Shown: one piece after another, positions 1 through 7,840 of the stretch | How the letters are laid out: each line of letters begins with the position of its first letter | How positions within the stretch are numbered: the first letter of the stretch is position 1 | NCBI GenBank assembly: GCA_934486785.1 | Contig: CAKSQK010000004.1 | Span: forward strand, 155,247 to 219,246 | From: an uncultured Niabella sp. | GTDB taxonomy: Bacteria; Bacteroidota; Bacteroidia; Chitinophagales; Chitinophagaceae | Reading direction: 5' to 3' | DNA length: 64,000 nt | Translations under genes and position numbers: made by a program | Notes under the pieces: generated by a model | What the model saw: only the letters and a program-made list of their open reading frames with translations | Database searches by the model: none | Told to the model about the DNA's origin: nothing

Positions 1-2
1 GC

Positions 3-1016
3 CACATGCACGGTAAAATGAGCGTGAGGACCGCCCTGCGCTGGACAGGCCTCTGGATCAGCATTGCACTTCTATTTGGCGCTGCCATTTTCTTTTTCTT
101 TCCGCAAAACCCCGACAGTGATGTACGAACCGCATCAGTAATGATGTTTAAGTTTGTCTCGGGCTATCTTACAGAGTATTCGCTGAGTATTGATAACCTG
201 TTCGTGTTCATCATGATCTTTTCATTGATGGCGGTGCATGAAAACAATCAGCCAAAGCTTTTAAAATTGGGCATTCTGTTGTCAATTGTTCTGCGCGTAT
301 TGTTCATTCTGCTGGGCATGGAACTGGTAGAGCGCTTTCACTGGATCATTTATGTGTTCGGCGCCATCCTTGTGTGGACGGCTTATAAAATGGCTTTCAC
401 AGGCGGTGATGATCATGTCAATCCGAAAGACAATTTCCTGTACAAAACAGCTTCGCGGTTATTTCCCGTAGACCCCAATCCTGATACGCCTACTTTTTTT
501 AACAGGATCAATGGCAAGCTGCATATTACCAACGTGCTGCTCGTGTTTCTCGTAATCGGCTCTACTGATGTGTTGTTTGCTGTAGATTCCATTCCTGCTA
601 TTATCGGGGTAATTAAAGAGGGCACCGCACGTGTGCTAACGGCGCAGGAAGAAGATTTTATTGCCATCACCTCTAACGTATTTGCCGTAATGGGCCTGGT
701 ATCGTTGTTCTTTGCCCTCAAAGGCATCATGGGCATGTTCAGGTTTTTAAAACATGGTGTAAGCTTTATTTTATTCTTTATAGGCGCAAAAATGTTGCTG
801 GGCGCCATACCGGCTGTAGAGCATTTCTTCTCTTCACATAGCTGGGTATCGCTGGCAGTGATCGTTTCAACGCTGGCCTTATCAGTAATATTATCTATTG
901 CCATTGCCGAGAAAAAAGAAATAGAAACGCTGAAAGAAGAAGTGGAAGATTTGAAATACGAAGTTGCCGACCTTGAAGATGACGGCATCAAAAACAAAAG
1001 TGTAGTAAAAAATTAA
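3..1016 (+). CDS. TerC/Alx family integral membrane protein (5' end outside window)
   Basis: Polytopic inner-membrane protein of the TerC/Alx family, which is linked to manganese and other metal-ion homeostasis. The family hallmarks are visible: the acidic SLSIDNLFVF segment near residue 60 and STDVLFAVDSIPA near residue 187, with about eight hydrophobic segments. The C-terminal tail (last 35 residues) is a charged, E/K-rich coiled-coil-like stretch. The first ATG at 6 is followed directly by MSVRTAL-like sequence that in relatives lies after a first membrane helix, and the frame stays open to the window edge, so the true start is probably upstream and the gene is truncated here. A 15-base gap separates it from the next gene; they may share a transcript. 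Substrate not readable from sequence. Confidence 0.85.
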   Translation, partial: HMHGKMSVRTALRWTGLWISIALLFGAAIFFFFPQNPDSDVRTASVMMFKFVSGYLTEYSLSIDNLFVFIMIFSLMAVHENNQPKLLKLGILLSIVLRVLFILLGMELVERFHWIIYVFGAILVWTAYKMAFTGGDDHVNPKDNFLYKTASRLFPVDPNPDTPTFFNRINGKLHITNVLLVFLVIGSTDVLFAVDSIPAIIGVIKEGTARVLTAQEEDFIAITSNVFAVMGLVSLFFALKGIMGMFRFLKHGVSFILFFIGAKMLLGAIPAVEHFFSSHSWVSLAVIVSTLALSVILSIAIAEKKEIETLKEEVEDLKYEVADLEDDGIKNKSVVKN

Positions 1017-1031
1017 AAAATATATAATAGT

Positions 1032-2180
1032 ATGGATTTTGAAAAACTGTTGCCCGTATTGTACAGCATTACCTGGCAACATATGGTAATGATCGGGGTT
1101 GGACTTTTATTGATCTTTCTGGCCATAAAAAAAGAATACGAGCCTACCCTGCTGCTACCCATGGGCTTTGGTGCAATTCTGGTGAACATACCTTTAAGCG
1201 CTGCTATCACCCAAATAGACCCTGAAACAGGAAAAGCTGTTGAAGGCGCGCTGGATACGCTTTACAATATGGGTATAGCTAACGAGTTGTTTCCACTGCT
1301 TATATTCATTGCCATCGGGGCGATGATTGATTTTTCGCCACTATTTAAAAACCCGTTCCTGCTGTTGTTTGGCGCGGCCGCGCAGTTTGGTATCTTCTTT
1401 ACTATGGCGGCAGCCACCACTATGGGTTTTGACCTAAGAGAAGCAGCTTCCATCGGTATCATTGGCGCTGCCGACGGGCCCACATCTATTTTTGTATCCA
1501 ACAAGTTTGCACCCGATTTACTGGGGCCCATATCCGTGGCCGCCTATTCTTATATGGCGCTGGTGCCCATTATCATTCCACCAATCGTGCGCATGCTTAC
1601 CACTAAAAAAGAAAGAAAAATACACATGTCTGCCGTATCAAAAAGTGTATCAAAACCGGCGCTCATTATTTTCCCCATCGTTGTTACCATTATTGCCGGC
1701 CTTATTGCGCCCGCATCATTACCGCTGATAGGCTTCTTAATGTTTGGCAACCTTATCAGGGAATGCGGTGTGCTGAACAAGCTTTCATTAAGCGCGCAAA
1801 ACGAACTGGCAAGCCTGGTTACACTGGTATTGGGTATAAGCATTGCCAGTACCATGACGGCGGAAAGATTTGTGAACACGAGTACCCTTATGATCATTGG
1901 CCTGGGGCTGATCGCATTTATATTTGATATTTTTGGCGGTGTAATGTTTGCCAAACTGCTCAATGTGTTTTTGCCAAAAAGTAAAAAGATCAACCCGATG
2001 GTAGGCGCCTGCGGTATCTCTGCCTTTCCTATGGCAGCGCGCGTGGTGCATACCATGGGGCAGAAAGAAGACCCGACCAATTATCTGCTAATGCACGCGG
2101 TTAGCGCCAACGTGGGCGGCCAGATCGGATCTGTGGTGGCCGGTGGTTTGATACTGGCGCTGGTGCCTTTATTTGGATAG
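1032..2180 (+). CDS. Sodium ion-translocating decarboxylase beta subunit (OadB/GcdB family)
   Basis: Membrane subunit of a biotin-dependent decarboxylase sodium pump (oxaloacetate, methylmalonyl-CoA or glutaryl-CoA type), which couples decarboxylation of carboxybiotin to Na+ export. At 382 residues it has the family length, with many hydrophobic helices and the conserved segments GAADGPTSIFVSNKFAP (near residue 145) and GACGISAFPMAARVV (near residue 321), which match the ion-pathway regions of OadB. The start ATG at 1032 follows an AT-rich spacer. It overlaps slightly with an open frame leading into the small gamma-like gene. The alpha (carboxyltransferase) subunit and biotin carrier are not in the window, so the carboxylic acid substrate cannot be assigned. 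Confidence 0.9.
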   Translation: MDFEKLLPVLYSITWQHMVMIGVGLLLIFLAIKKEYEPTLLLPMGFGAILVNIPLSAAITQIDPETGKAVEGALDTLYNMGIANELFPLLIFIAIGAMIDFSPLFKNPFLLLFGAAAQFGIFFTMAAATTMGFDLREAASIGIIGAADGPTSIFVSNKFAPDLLGPISVAAYSYMALVPIIIPPIVRMLTTKKERKIHMSAVSKSVSKPALIIFPIVVTIIAGLIAPASLPLIGFLMFGNLIRECGVLNKLSLSAQNELASLVTLVLGISIASTMTAERFVNTSTLMIIGLGLIAFIFDIFGGVMFAKLLNVFLPKSKKINPMVGACGISAFPMAARVVHTMGQKEDPTNYLLMHAVSANVGGQIGSVVAGGLILALVPLFG

Positions 2181-2235
2181 CGCCCGGTATGAAAGAAGAA
2201 TGAATTTTTTAACTTTACACAAAAAGAACACTGAG

Positions 2236-2370
2236 ATGAACGAAAATACAAATGCAGCTTTGGAAATAATGGCAATAGGCATGATTAGCATTATTGTGGT
2301 GATGGCCATATTTTACGGCATGATCATTTTGATTGATAAGCTGTTTCCACCTAAAGAGTCGAAAGAGTAA
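2236..2370 (+). CDS. Small OadG-like gamma subunit of the decarboxylase pump
   Basis: 44-residue single-pass membrane protein. One hydrophobic helix (about residues 12-33, IMAIGMISIIVVMAIFYG) is followed by a short polar tail DKLFPPKESKE. Size, topology and position directly after the beta subunit fit the OadG/gamma subunit, which anchors and assembles the complex. The frame is open further upstream to 2173, but the ATG at 2236 gives the normal short gamma length and places the membrane helix near the N-terminus, so I prefer it. It lies 55 bases after the beta gene. Similarity in such a short protein is weak, so the role rests largely on context. Confidence 0.7.
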   Translation: MNENTNAALEIMAIGMISIIVVMAIFYGMIILIDKLFPPKESKE

Positions 2371-2388
2371 GGATACTTTACAGAAAGC

Positions 2389-3099
2389 TTATTGGCCTGA
2401 GGCAGGTTTTATAACTGTCATTAAATCTGGCTGAGAAACACTAAATGCGCCTGTTTCATAAAATGTATTCGCCATTTGCAGTGCGTTAAATTTTGAGGAT
2501 TTGGTACAATAAAGCGTGTACCAAAGCGGCATTGAACGGTTATTACCCAATATTGTTACTCCGTATTGTTCTGCCAGTTTTTTTAATCTGGTGAAATCAT
2601 TGTTCGCTTTAAGTGCTACATAAAAGAGGTTCGTCAGACCCAGCTCCCCACCTCTCTCCGATTTAAAAAAAGGCGCTTCATAAATAATAGAAGCATTGAC
2701 AGTCTCAGACAATTTTTTATGCTCCAGGTTATCTGCACCTTCAACGATTTTCCATTTCAGGTTGGCTGGGGCTGTGATGCCTTCCAAATATTGAATATCG
2801 GATAAAATATATTCCTTACCTGACTGATCAGCAGTAAGGCCATTTTTTATCAGTGATGCATTTATCGACTCTTCATCATCTGCTTTATAAAGAATGAACA
2901 TCTTTCTAAAATTCTTTTCAAGGGATATTTGTACACCGTTGTACCAGTAGTAGCCATCTTGTAACTTTGGCACCGCGTTTTGCTGACCTTCTTCGTATGC
3001 CAGGGTGCTGTCAACGCCATTAGTTTTTGAGCAGGCAGGCAATAACAACAATAAGCTTATTATTGTAAAAAGTCCCGGATGTGTTAAGTACTTTTTCAT
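2389..3099 (-). CDS. Free-standing lipoprotein paralogue of the subtilase pro-domain
   Basis: 236-residue predicted lipoprotein: signal peptide with lipobox LLPAC and lipidated Cys23. The whole mature part is homologous to residues about 24-236 of the neighbouring S8 peptidase: both share YYWYNG, FIL(Y/F)KA-like, SIIYEAPFFK, NLFYVAL, ILGNN, MPLWYTL, FYETG and SQPDLM.VIKPA in the same order. It stops exactly where the peptidase domain begins in the paralogue, and the following DNA runs into the convergent gamma-subunit gene, so no catalytic domain is present. It could be a trans-acting inhibitor or folding helper for the protease, or what is left of a second protease gene. Function is inference; the homology is seen. 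Confidence 0.75.
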   Translation of the reverse strand: MKKYLTHPGLFTIISLLLLLPACSKTNGVDSTLAYEEGQQNAVPKLQDGYYWYNGVQISLEKNFRKMFILYKADDEESINASLIKNGLTADQSGKEYILSDIQYLEGITAPANLKWKIVEGADNLEHKKLSETVNASIIYEAPFFKSERGGELGLTNLFYVALKANNDFTRLKKLAEQYGVTILGNNRSMPLWYTLYCTKSSKFNALQMANTFYETGAFSVSQPDLMTVIKPASGQ

Positions 3100-3233
3100 G
3101 TGTTTGAAGTTATATGCTGAGTAAAGTTATATCTGTTTTTACTCCCAAATGTTACTGAATAAATGTAAAAACAAAATTACAAAATTGTTATACAATATTT
3201 GATAAGAATTTCTAATCCATAAACTAAAATTGG

Positions 3234-4013
3234 TTAATACTTCTTTTGTAGGTCATACGCTATAAAAAAGTAATTATAGCCTTTGTAAAATTGTCCGCAA
3301 AATTCATGCTTATCAAACGGCTGACAGTTCTTCAAAAATAATGACATAGTGGATATGCACATATCAGCTGAGGAAAAATAATCATAAATTTCTTCCGGCG
3401 TAGTTCCAAACCATTTTTTGCTTGCTAAAGTGAATTCAAATAAAACTATTGGCTTGTACCTTTGAATTAGTTGAGTACCCCCTAAGAGAACCTGCATTTC
3501 AGCTCCTTCAACATCTATTTTTATCATATCTATCCGGTTTTTTAACCCTACTTCTATATCCAAGGTAGTAACCGGAACTATTATGTTTTCTTTATCGTAA
3601 TTATCACTTTTAAAATCTCGCTCTTTAAATCCACTTATAGCAGGTCTACTCCTGAACAGTGTAAAGTCGGCTTTTCCAACCTTGTCAGAAACCGCTTTGT
3701 TATGTATGGTAACTTTATTTTTGTACTGTTTACAAAGCCTTTCTGCCAGGTAAGGAATAGGTTCAAATGCAAGATGTTTTCCAAATGGAGCAGCCTTAAG
3801 AATCCGACTTAAAATATAGCCTTTGTGCGCACCCACGTCAATACAGTTACTATCCTTCTTCAAGCACCTGTCAATAACTTTAAATGTTTCAAAATCATAT
3901 TTGTCAATAGGAGGAACCAGTATCCTTTCGGATAATTCGTATACTTTATAAGCTCCCTGCTTTATGACAGAAATAAGAAACGGTGGAATATTTTCCTTAT
4001 TCATTAATGGCAT
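3234..4013 (-). CDS. FkbM family SAM-dependent methyltransferase
   Basis: 259-residue Rossmann-fold methyltransferase. The SAM-binding motif I is CIDVGAHKGY (near residue 57), followed by the acidic LAFEP at the end of beta-2, and the FkbM hallmark MIKIDVEGAEMQVLLGG (near residue 164). FkbM members O-methylate sugars, polyketides or other small hydroxyls; the acceptor here cannot be told. There is no signal peptide, so it acts in the cytoplasm. It sits between the subtilase gene (74 bases upstream) and the pro-domain paralogue (134 bases downstream) on the same strand, in an AT-rich block. A start at the second Met (residue 4) is also possible. Confidence 0.88.
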   Translation of the reverse strand: MPLMNKENIPPFLISVIKQGAYKVYELSERILVPPIDKYDFETFKVIDRCLKKDSNCIDVGAHKGYILSRILKAAPFGKHLAFEPIPYLAERLCKQYKNKVTIHNKAVSDKVGKADFTLFRSRPAISGFKERDFKSDNYDKENIIVPVTTLDIEVGLKNRIDMIKIDVEGAEMQVLLGGTQLIQRYKPIVLFEFTLASKKWFGTTPEEIYDYFSSADMCISTMSLFLKNCQPFDKHEFCGQFYKGYNYFFIAYDLQKKY

Positions 4014-4087
4014 ATCTCAATGATCTATTGATAATAGTTTAAATTTCACGATAGATGAAATTATCGGTAATAAATAGTGTAGTGCAG

Positions 4088-5959
4088 TTAATTAGTCATA
4101 GTTAATCCAGAGCCCGCATTTATTGTGAATGGAGAGCTTATAATAACATAATTAGTTCCTGCGAGCGTTAGAACTGAATTATTGGTTATGGTTACGTTCT
4201 GTGATGTAATAATACAGCCAGAAATATTTGCATTTGAAGAAACAGTTTGATTACTAAAGTCTATGGGATTACATCCACTTGCTGCTGTTATTGCGGCAAA
4301 TGTATTTACTAAACCATAGCCCATTTCATTATGCCATGTCCCATTGTTTCTGCCAGGCTGATTTGTATAATAATACCCTCCAGTTTTTTGTGCAGATTGT
4401 TCTATAAGATCAGCAACCTGCTTTTGTGTTAAATTGGAATTAACAGATAATATTAGAGCCGCAGTAGCTGATACATGTGGTGCCGCAGCAGAGGTTCCGT
4501 TGAAATTCACTATATAACCGCCACCAAGATATGTAGTCGGCACTGCAACACCTGGTGCCATGACGTCCAGAGCAGTTCCATAATTGCTTCCCCAATTCGT
4601 TTCTCCATCACATGTGTATGGGTCTTTTCTTACTCCATTACAATATGTAATTGCACCCACCGCTAAAATATCTGGATGGGAATTCGCAGGATAACTAACT
4701 GCTGACCAATTTCCATTTCCTGCGGAAAAAACTACAACACATCCGAGTCCGCTTCTTCCATACGTTAATGCATTTGAAATGCCTTGGTCTATATAAGAAG
4801 AGTAAAAATCTCCGCCAGACCAAGAATTATTAATAACTGAAGCGCCATTCTGCCACGCAAAATTAAATGCATCAGCATATCTTTGAGCCCGATCAACAGA
4901 CATTGTCCCATAAACTACGCTAATAGACATTATGGGGCTTGCACTTGCAATTCCTGCTACCAATGAATTATTGTTGGACAGCGCGCCCATAATTCCTGCA
5001 ACCGCAGTTCCATGACTACCACGTGTTATACTTGGGGAGGTCCCAGTTTCGGAATCATAACTTTGATAGTAAATATTCAAATCTGAATGTGACAACTCAA
5101 CACCGTCGTCAATCACAGCAATAATAACATCATTTGCCCCTTGAGTTATAGAACGGGCGGCGCAATACTTAATATCAACACCTACAGTTCCACCATATTG
5201 GCCCGTATTGTCTAAGTTCCATTGATAGCTAAAGAAAGGATCGTCAACACATGCCGGTTTTATAACTGCCATTAAGTCCGGTTGAGAAACTTCAAAATTT
5301 CCTGTTTCGTAAAAATAATTGGCCATTTCCAATGCGTTTCCTGTAGATATCTTCGAACATGAGAGCGTATACCAAAGAGGCATATATTTGTTATTACCAA
5401 GGATCGATACATTGGTCTTTGCAGCAAGTTCATTTAATTTGATGATATCTCCTTCATTTCTTAATGCTACGTAAAACAAGTTAGACAAACCTAGATCTTC
5501 TCCCTTTTGTGTTTTAAAGAATGGCGCTTCATAAATTATTGAGGTATCAATTTGCTCGTACAGTTGTCTTTCATTTAAGACATCATCAGTTTCAATTATT
5601 TTCCATTTTAGGCTTTTAACAGTCCTGTTTTCGCCAACAAACTGTATATTCTTAGACAATTCGTATGCTTTACTTGAATTATCTATTAACAATCCATTCT
5701 TAGCAAATGAAGCATTTATAGACAATTCATTATTAGCATCAAATAGTATGAATCTTTTTCTTAAATTTTTTATCAATGGAATTTTGGTGCCATTATACCA
5801 ATAATAATCGTCAGAAACCGATTGAACAGTACGTTGTTTCGTTCCTGAAGAATCGTTTGAGGTATCTAAGAAGTCATTTGTTTTTGAACATCCTGATAGT
5901 AGAATAATAATACAGAAAATTAATGAAACGACCCGATAGCGCTTTAAATATTGTTTCAT
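4088..5959 (-). CDS. Subtilisin-like (S8) serine peptidase lipoprotein with long pro-domain
   Basis: 623 residues from the ATG at 5959; the frame is open 16 codons further but this Met begins a proper lipoprotein signal (lipobox LLSGC, Cys24). Domains: pro-domain-like region about 25-236; S8 catalytic domain about 245-560 with Asp284 (VIDDGV), His316 (RGSHGT), oxyanion Asn415 (FSAGNGN) and Ser490 (NGTSAAAPH); C-terminal 60 residues with Asn/Thr/Ser-rich repeats (TVSSNANISGC, VTITNNSVLTLAG) resembling the 3-coathanger stack domain of Bacteroidota secreted proteins. All catalytic residues are intact. A lipoprotein anchor implies envelope or surface location. The free-standing copy of its pro-domain lies two genes downstream. 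Substrate unknown. Confidence 0.93.
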   Translation of the reverse strand: MKQYLKRYRVVSLIFCIIILLSGCSKTNDFLDTSNDSSGTKQRTVQSVSDDYYWYNGTKIPLIKNLRKRFILFDANNELSINASFAKNGLLIDNSSKAYELSKNIQFVGENRTVKSLKWKIIETDDVLNERQLYEQIDTSIIYEAPFFKTQKGEDLGLSNLFYVALRNEGDIIKLNELAAKTNVSILGNNKYMPLWYTLSCSKISTGNALEMANYFYETGNFEVSQPDLMAVIKPACVDDPFFSYQWNLDNTGQYGGTVGVDIKYCAARSITQGANDVIIAVIDDGVELSHSDLNIYYQSYDSETGTSPSITRGSHGTAVAGIMGALSNNNSLVAGIASASPIMSISVVYGTMSVDRAQRYADAFNFAWQNGASVINNSWSGGDFYSSYIDQGISNALTYGRSGLGCVVVFSAGNGNWSAVSYPANSHPDILAVGAITYCNGVRKDPYTCDGETNWGSNYGTALDVMAPGVAVPTTYLGGGYIVNFNGTSAAAPHVSATAALILSVNSNLTQKQVADLIEQSAQKTGGYYYTNQPGRNNGTWHNEMGYGLVNTFAAITAASGCNPIDFSNQTVSSNANISGCIITSQNVTITNNSVLTLAGTNYVIISSPFTINAGSGLTMTN

Positions 5960-6066
5960 CTTACTTTTTTTAAGGTTATAACATTTTAAATCACTCTTTT
6001 GAGGCACTTATATTAGAAATATACCAGAATGGTTGAAGTAATTTTTCCTTATGCCTGCCTGCAAGC

Positions 6067-6645
6067 CTATTTCCTTTTCAATTCATCTACTTCTGCTTGC
6101 AAATCTTGTACAGCCTTTATCAGCACAGGAATTAATCCAATATAATTGATAAGTTTTTTCCCTTCAGAATCTGTAAGAACAACCTCAGGCATTATTTTTT
6201 CAACTTCTTGGGCAATCAAGCCTAATTCAGGAGAATGTTTATTATCATTAATAAAGTTATACGATACAGGTCTCAACTTATTTACCGTACCTAGCCCGTT
6301 TTGAAGTGGTTTTACATTTGTTTTTGCCCTTGCATCTGAATAGTTATAAACATTAGCAACCTGTATGCTATTAAATACTGAACTTTCAGAATCATAAAAG
6401 ACGATCTGGTTTAGTGTGCCGGCAATTCGTGGTGCAGCGGCGCCTAAGCAAATTTTCATATGAGTATTGTATCCGCTGCCAACGAATGAATAATAATGTC
6501 CCCATGCTGAAATATGGGTATTATAGTTACCTACTGGCTCTACATTTCCAAAAGTAAGGCGACCATCTGATCTATACTTCAGTTGAGCAAGAGAACAAAA
6601 TGAAAACAAAAATGTAACGGCGAAAAGAAAAATACGCTTTTTCAT
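6067..6645 (-). CDS. Secreted protein with S74 intramolecular chaperone (tail-fibre) domain
   Basis: 192 residues. Signal peptide (residues 1-20, ending FCSLAQ), a short beta-rich segment, then a C-terminal S74-type intramolecular chaperone domain from about residue 102: SDARAKTNV, LRPVSYNF, ELGLIAQEVEKIMPEVV, and a terminal helix AVQDLQAEVDELKRK that can form a coiled coil. In phage tail fibres and endosialidases this domain promotes trimerisation and may then be cleaved off. Bacteroidota carry many such secreted proteins of unknown role. The protein is short, so little remains as the client portion. It lies 107 bases upstream of the S8 peptidase gene. Confidence 0.85.
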   Translation of the reverse strand: MKKRIFLFAVTFLFSFCSLAQLKYRSDGRLTFGNVEPVGNYNTHISAWGHYYSFVGSGYNTHMKICLGAAAPRIAGTLNQIVFYDSESSVFNSIQVANVYNYSDARAKTNVKPLQNGLGTVNKLRPVSYNFINDNKHSPELGLIAQEVEKIMPEVVLTDSEGKKLINYIGLIPVLIKAVQDLQAEVDELKRK

Positions 6646-6927
6646 GACATTCTAATTTATAGGTTTAAAAAATATAACTTTCGAAAGTAAGTAAAATCCT
6701 TATGCACATAAAGGGCATATGGTATTCTTCAACCAACAATAACAGCTATTTATAACGTGGCAATTATTACAGTTCGATGGAAGTAAATTTCATACGCTTA
6801 TCAGGCTACGCTAAATTAGTTTTGTATAAAAAAAATAGTGTTCTATGAGTTACCAATTATGGTACGCTTATTTTGAAAAAACTATACTTTAGTATAAAAA
6901 CAGGGTTAAAGAAAACACTTGGCTACG
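6646..6927. other. AT-rich intergenic region with short direct repeats and palindromes
   Basis: 282 bases without a gene. It holds the perfect 12-base palindrome ACTTTCGAAAGT at 6677-6688; its minus-strand reading includes TACTTTCG, close to the Bacteroidota -7 box TAnnTTTG, and is a likely promoter for the S74 gene. GGCTACGCTA occurs at 6804-6813 and 6921-6930, and TACGCTTA at 6793-6800 and 6863-6870. A hairpin TATACT-TT-AGTATA at 6883-6896 is followed on the minus strand by a T-run and could be a weak terminator for the regulator gene. Confidence 0.5.
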
Positions 6928-7737
6928 CTATAATTTCATATGATTGGTCGCAAAGCTTATAACTTCTACCATATTACTTACACCCAGCTTTTTGAATAAT
7001 TTGCTTTTATGAAATTTAATGGCAGCTTCAGTCAGATTTAATTTGAGACAAATTTCTTTATTGGTCAACCCCTGTGCAGAGAGCATGATGATTTCTTTTT
7101 CGCGCGTTGTTACAAAGAAATGCTTTTCAGGTTTCCATTCATCCCTGTCAAAATCATACCTATACTTCGTTAATGACCGGCTGTTTATTATTTCCACATT
7201 TCCGGTACTCCTTTCTGAAGCCATGGAAACATTTCCCATAGCAAGCCAAATGCTGCCGATCTCATCTAACAAAATTGGCGTTATTTTATGGCTGACAAGT
7301 ATTTGGCCGCTTTTGTGCAGCAGGTGAAAATTGCAGGTTACGGAATGATGGAGCTTTTCTTCATGTGAAAGATTATTAAAAAAACGAAAACCGGCAGTAT
7401 GAACTTTTGCCAGCATGTGCACTTCCGTCATAGGCAGGTTGTTGATAAAAAAATCAAATCCCTGTCGCTTTACATAATCTGCTTTTTGGCCACATAAAAA
7501 AAGAGGATGATCCGACAGGTACAAAAACTCATTTTTGAAATAGTCAAAAATATAAACGCTCTGGCAACTTAGCCTTGCAATAGCTTTTGCAGCCGCAACA
7601 TAAGGTTGGGTTAGCTGGTAATCTCTTTCGCTTTTAGTAAGCTTCATAAAACTCACGTTAGCAAAAGTGTCTTTTGTAATGTTAGCTGGCATAACTAAAA
7701 TTAGGAGTATAAAAGTACTTAAAAAAAGCACACGCAT
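6928..7737 (-). CDS. LuxR-type transcriptional regulator with PAS-like sensor region
   Basis: Up to 269 residues. The C-terminal 60 residues form a LuxR/GerE helix-turn-helix: TTREKEIIMLSAQGLTNKEI followed by a recognition helix around AAIKFHKSKLFKKLGV. The central region (about 45-190) resembles the PAS-like sensor of Bacteroidota LuxR proteins (QSVYIFDYFKNEFLYLSDHP, LFLCG). The first 30 residues are hydrophobic and would be odd for a cytoplasmic regulator; the Met at 7647 (MKLTKSERDY) fits the family better and may be the true start. It is the first gene of the AT-rich minus-strand block and a candidate regulator of the protease genes downstream, though a 282-base gap separates them. Confidence 0.85.
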   Translation of the reverse strand: MRVLFLSTFILLILVMPANITKDTFANVSFMKLTKSERDYQLTQPYVAAAKAIARLSCQSVYIFDYFKNEFLYLSDHPLFLCGQKADYVKRQGFDFFINNLPMTEVHMLAKVHTAGFRFFNNLSHEEKLHHSVTCNFHLLHKSGQILVSHKITPILLDEIGSIWLAMGNVSMASERSTGNVEIINSRSLTKYRYDFDRDEWKPEKHFFVTTREKEIIMLSAQGLTNKEICLKLNLTEAAIKFHKSKLFKKLGVSNMVEVISFATNHMKL

Positions 7738-7840
7738 CTTTCAGGATTTTAATCGTTTCACTAAAAATATCAATTTCTAATTCCATGCAACGTATGAGCA
7801 GGCAATACAAAGTCAACGCTATTTTGTAACTTGCTAAACT

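Noticed and set aside
413..997. 194-codon minus-strand frame under the TerC gene
   Set aside because: Ser/Thr-rich antisense shadow with no signal, motif or upstream promoter box.
2173..2235. Upstream extension of the gamma-subunit frame (MDSARYERRMNF)
   Set aside because: Overlaps the end of the beta gene and would add a polar tail before a protein that normally begins near the membrane helix.
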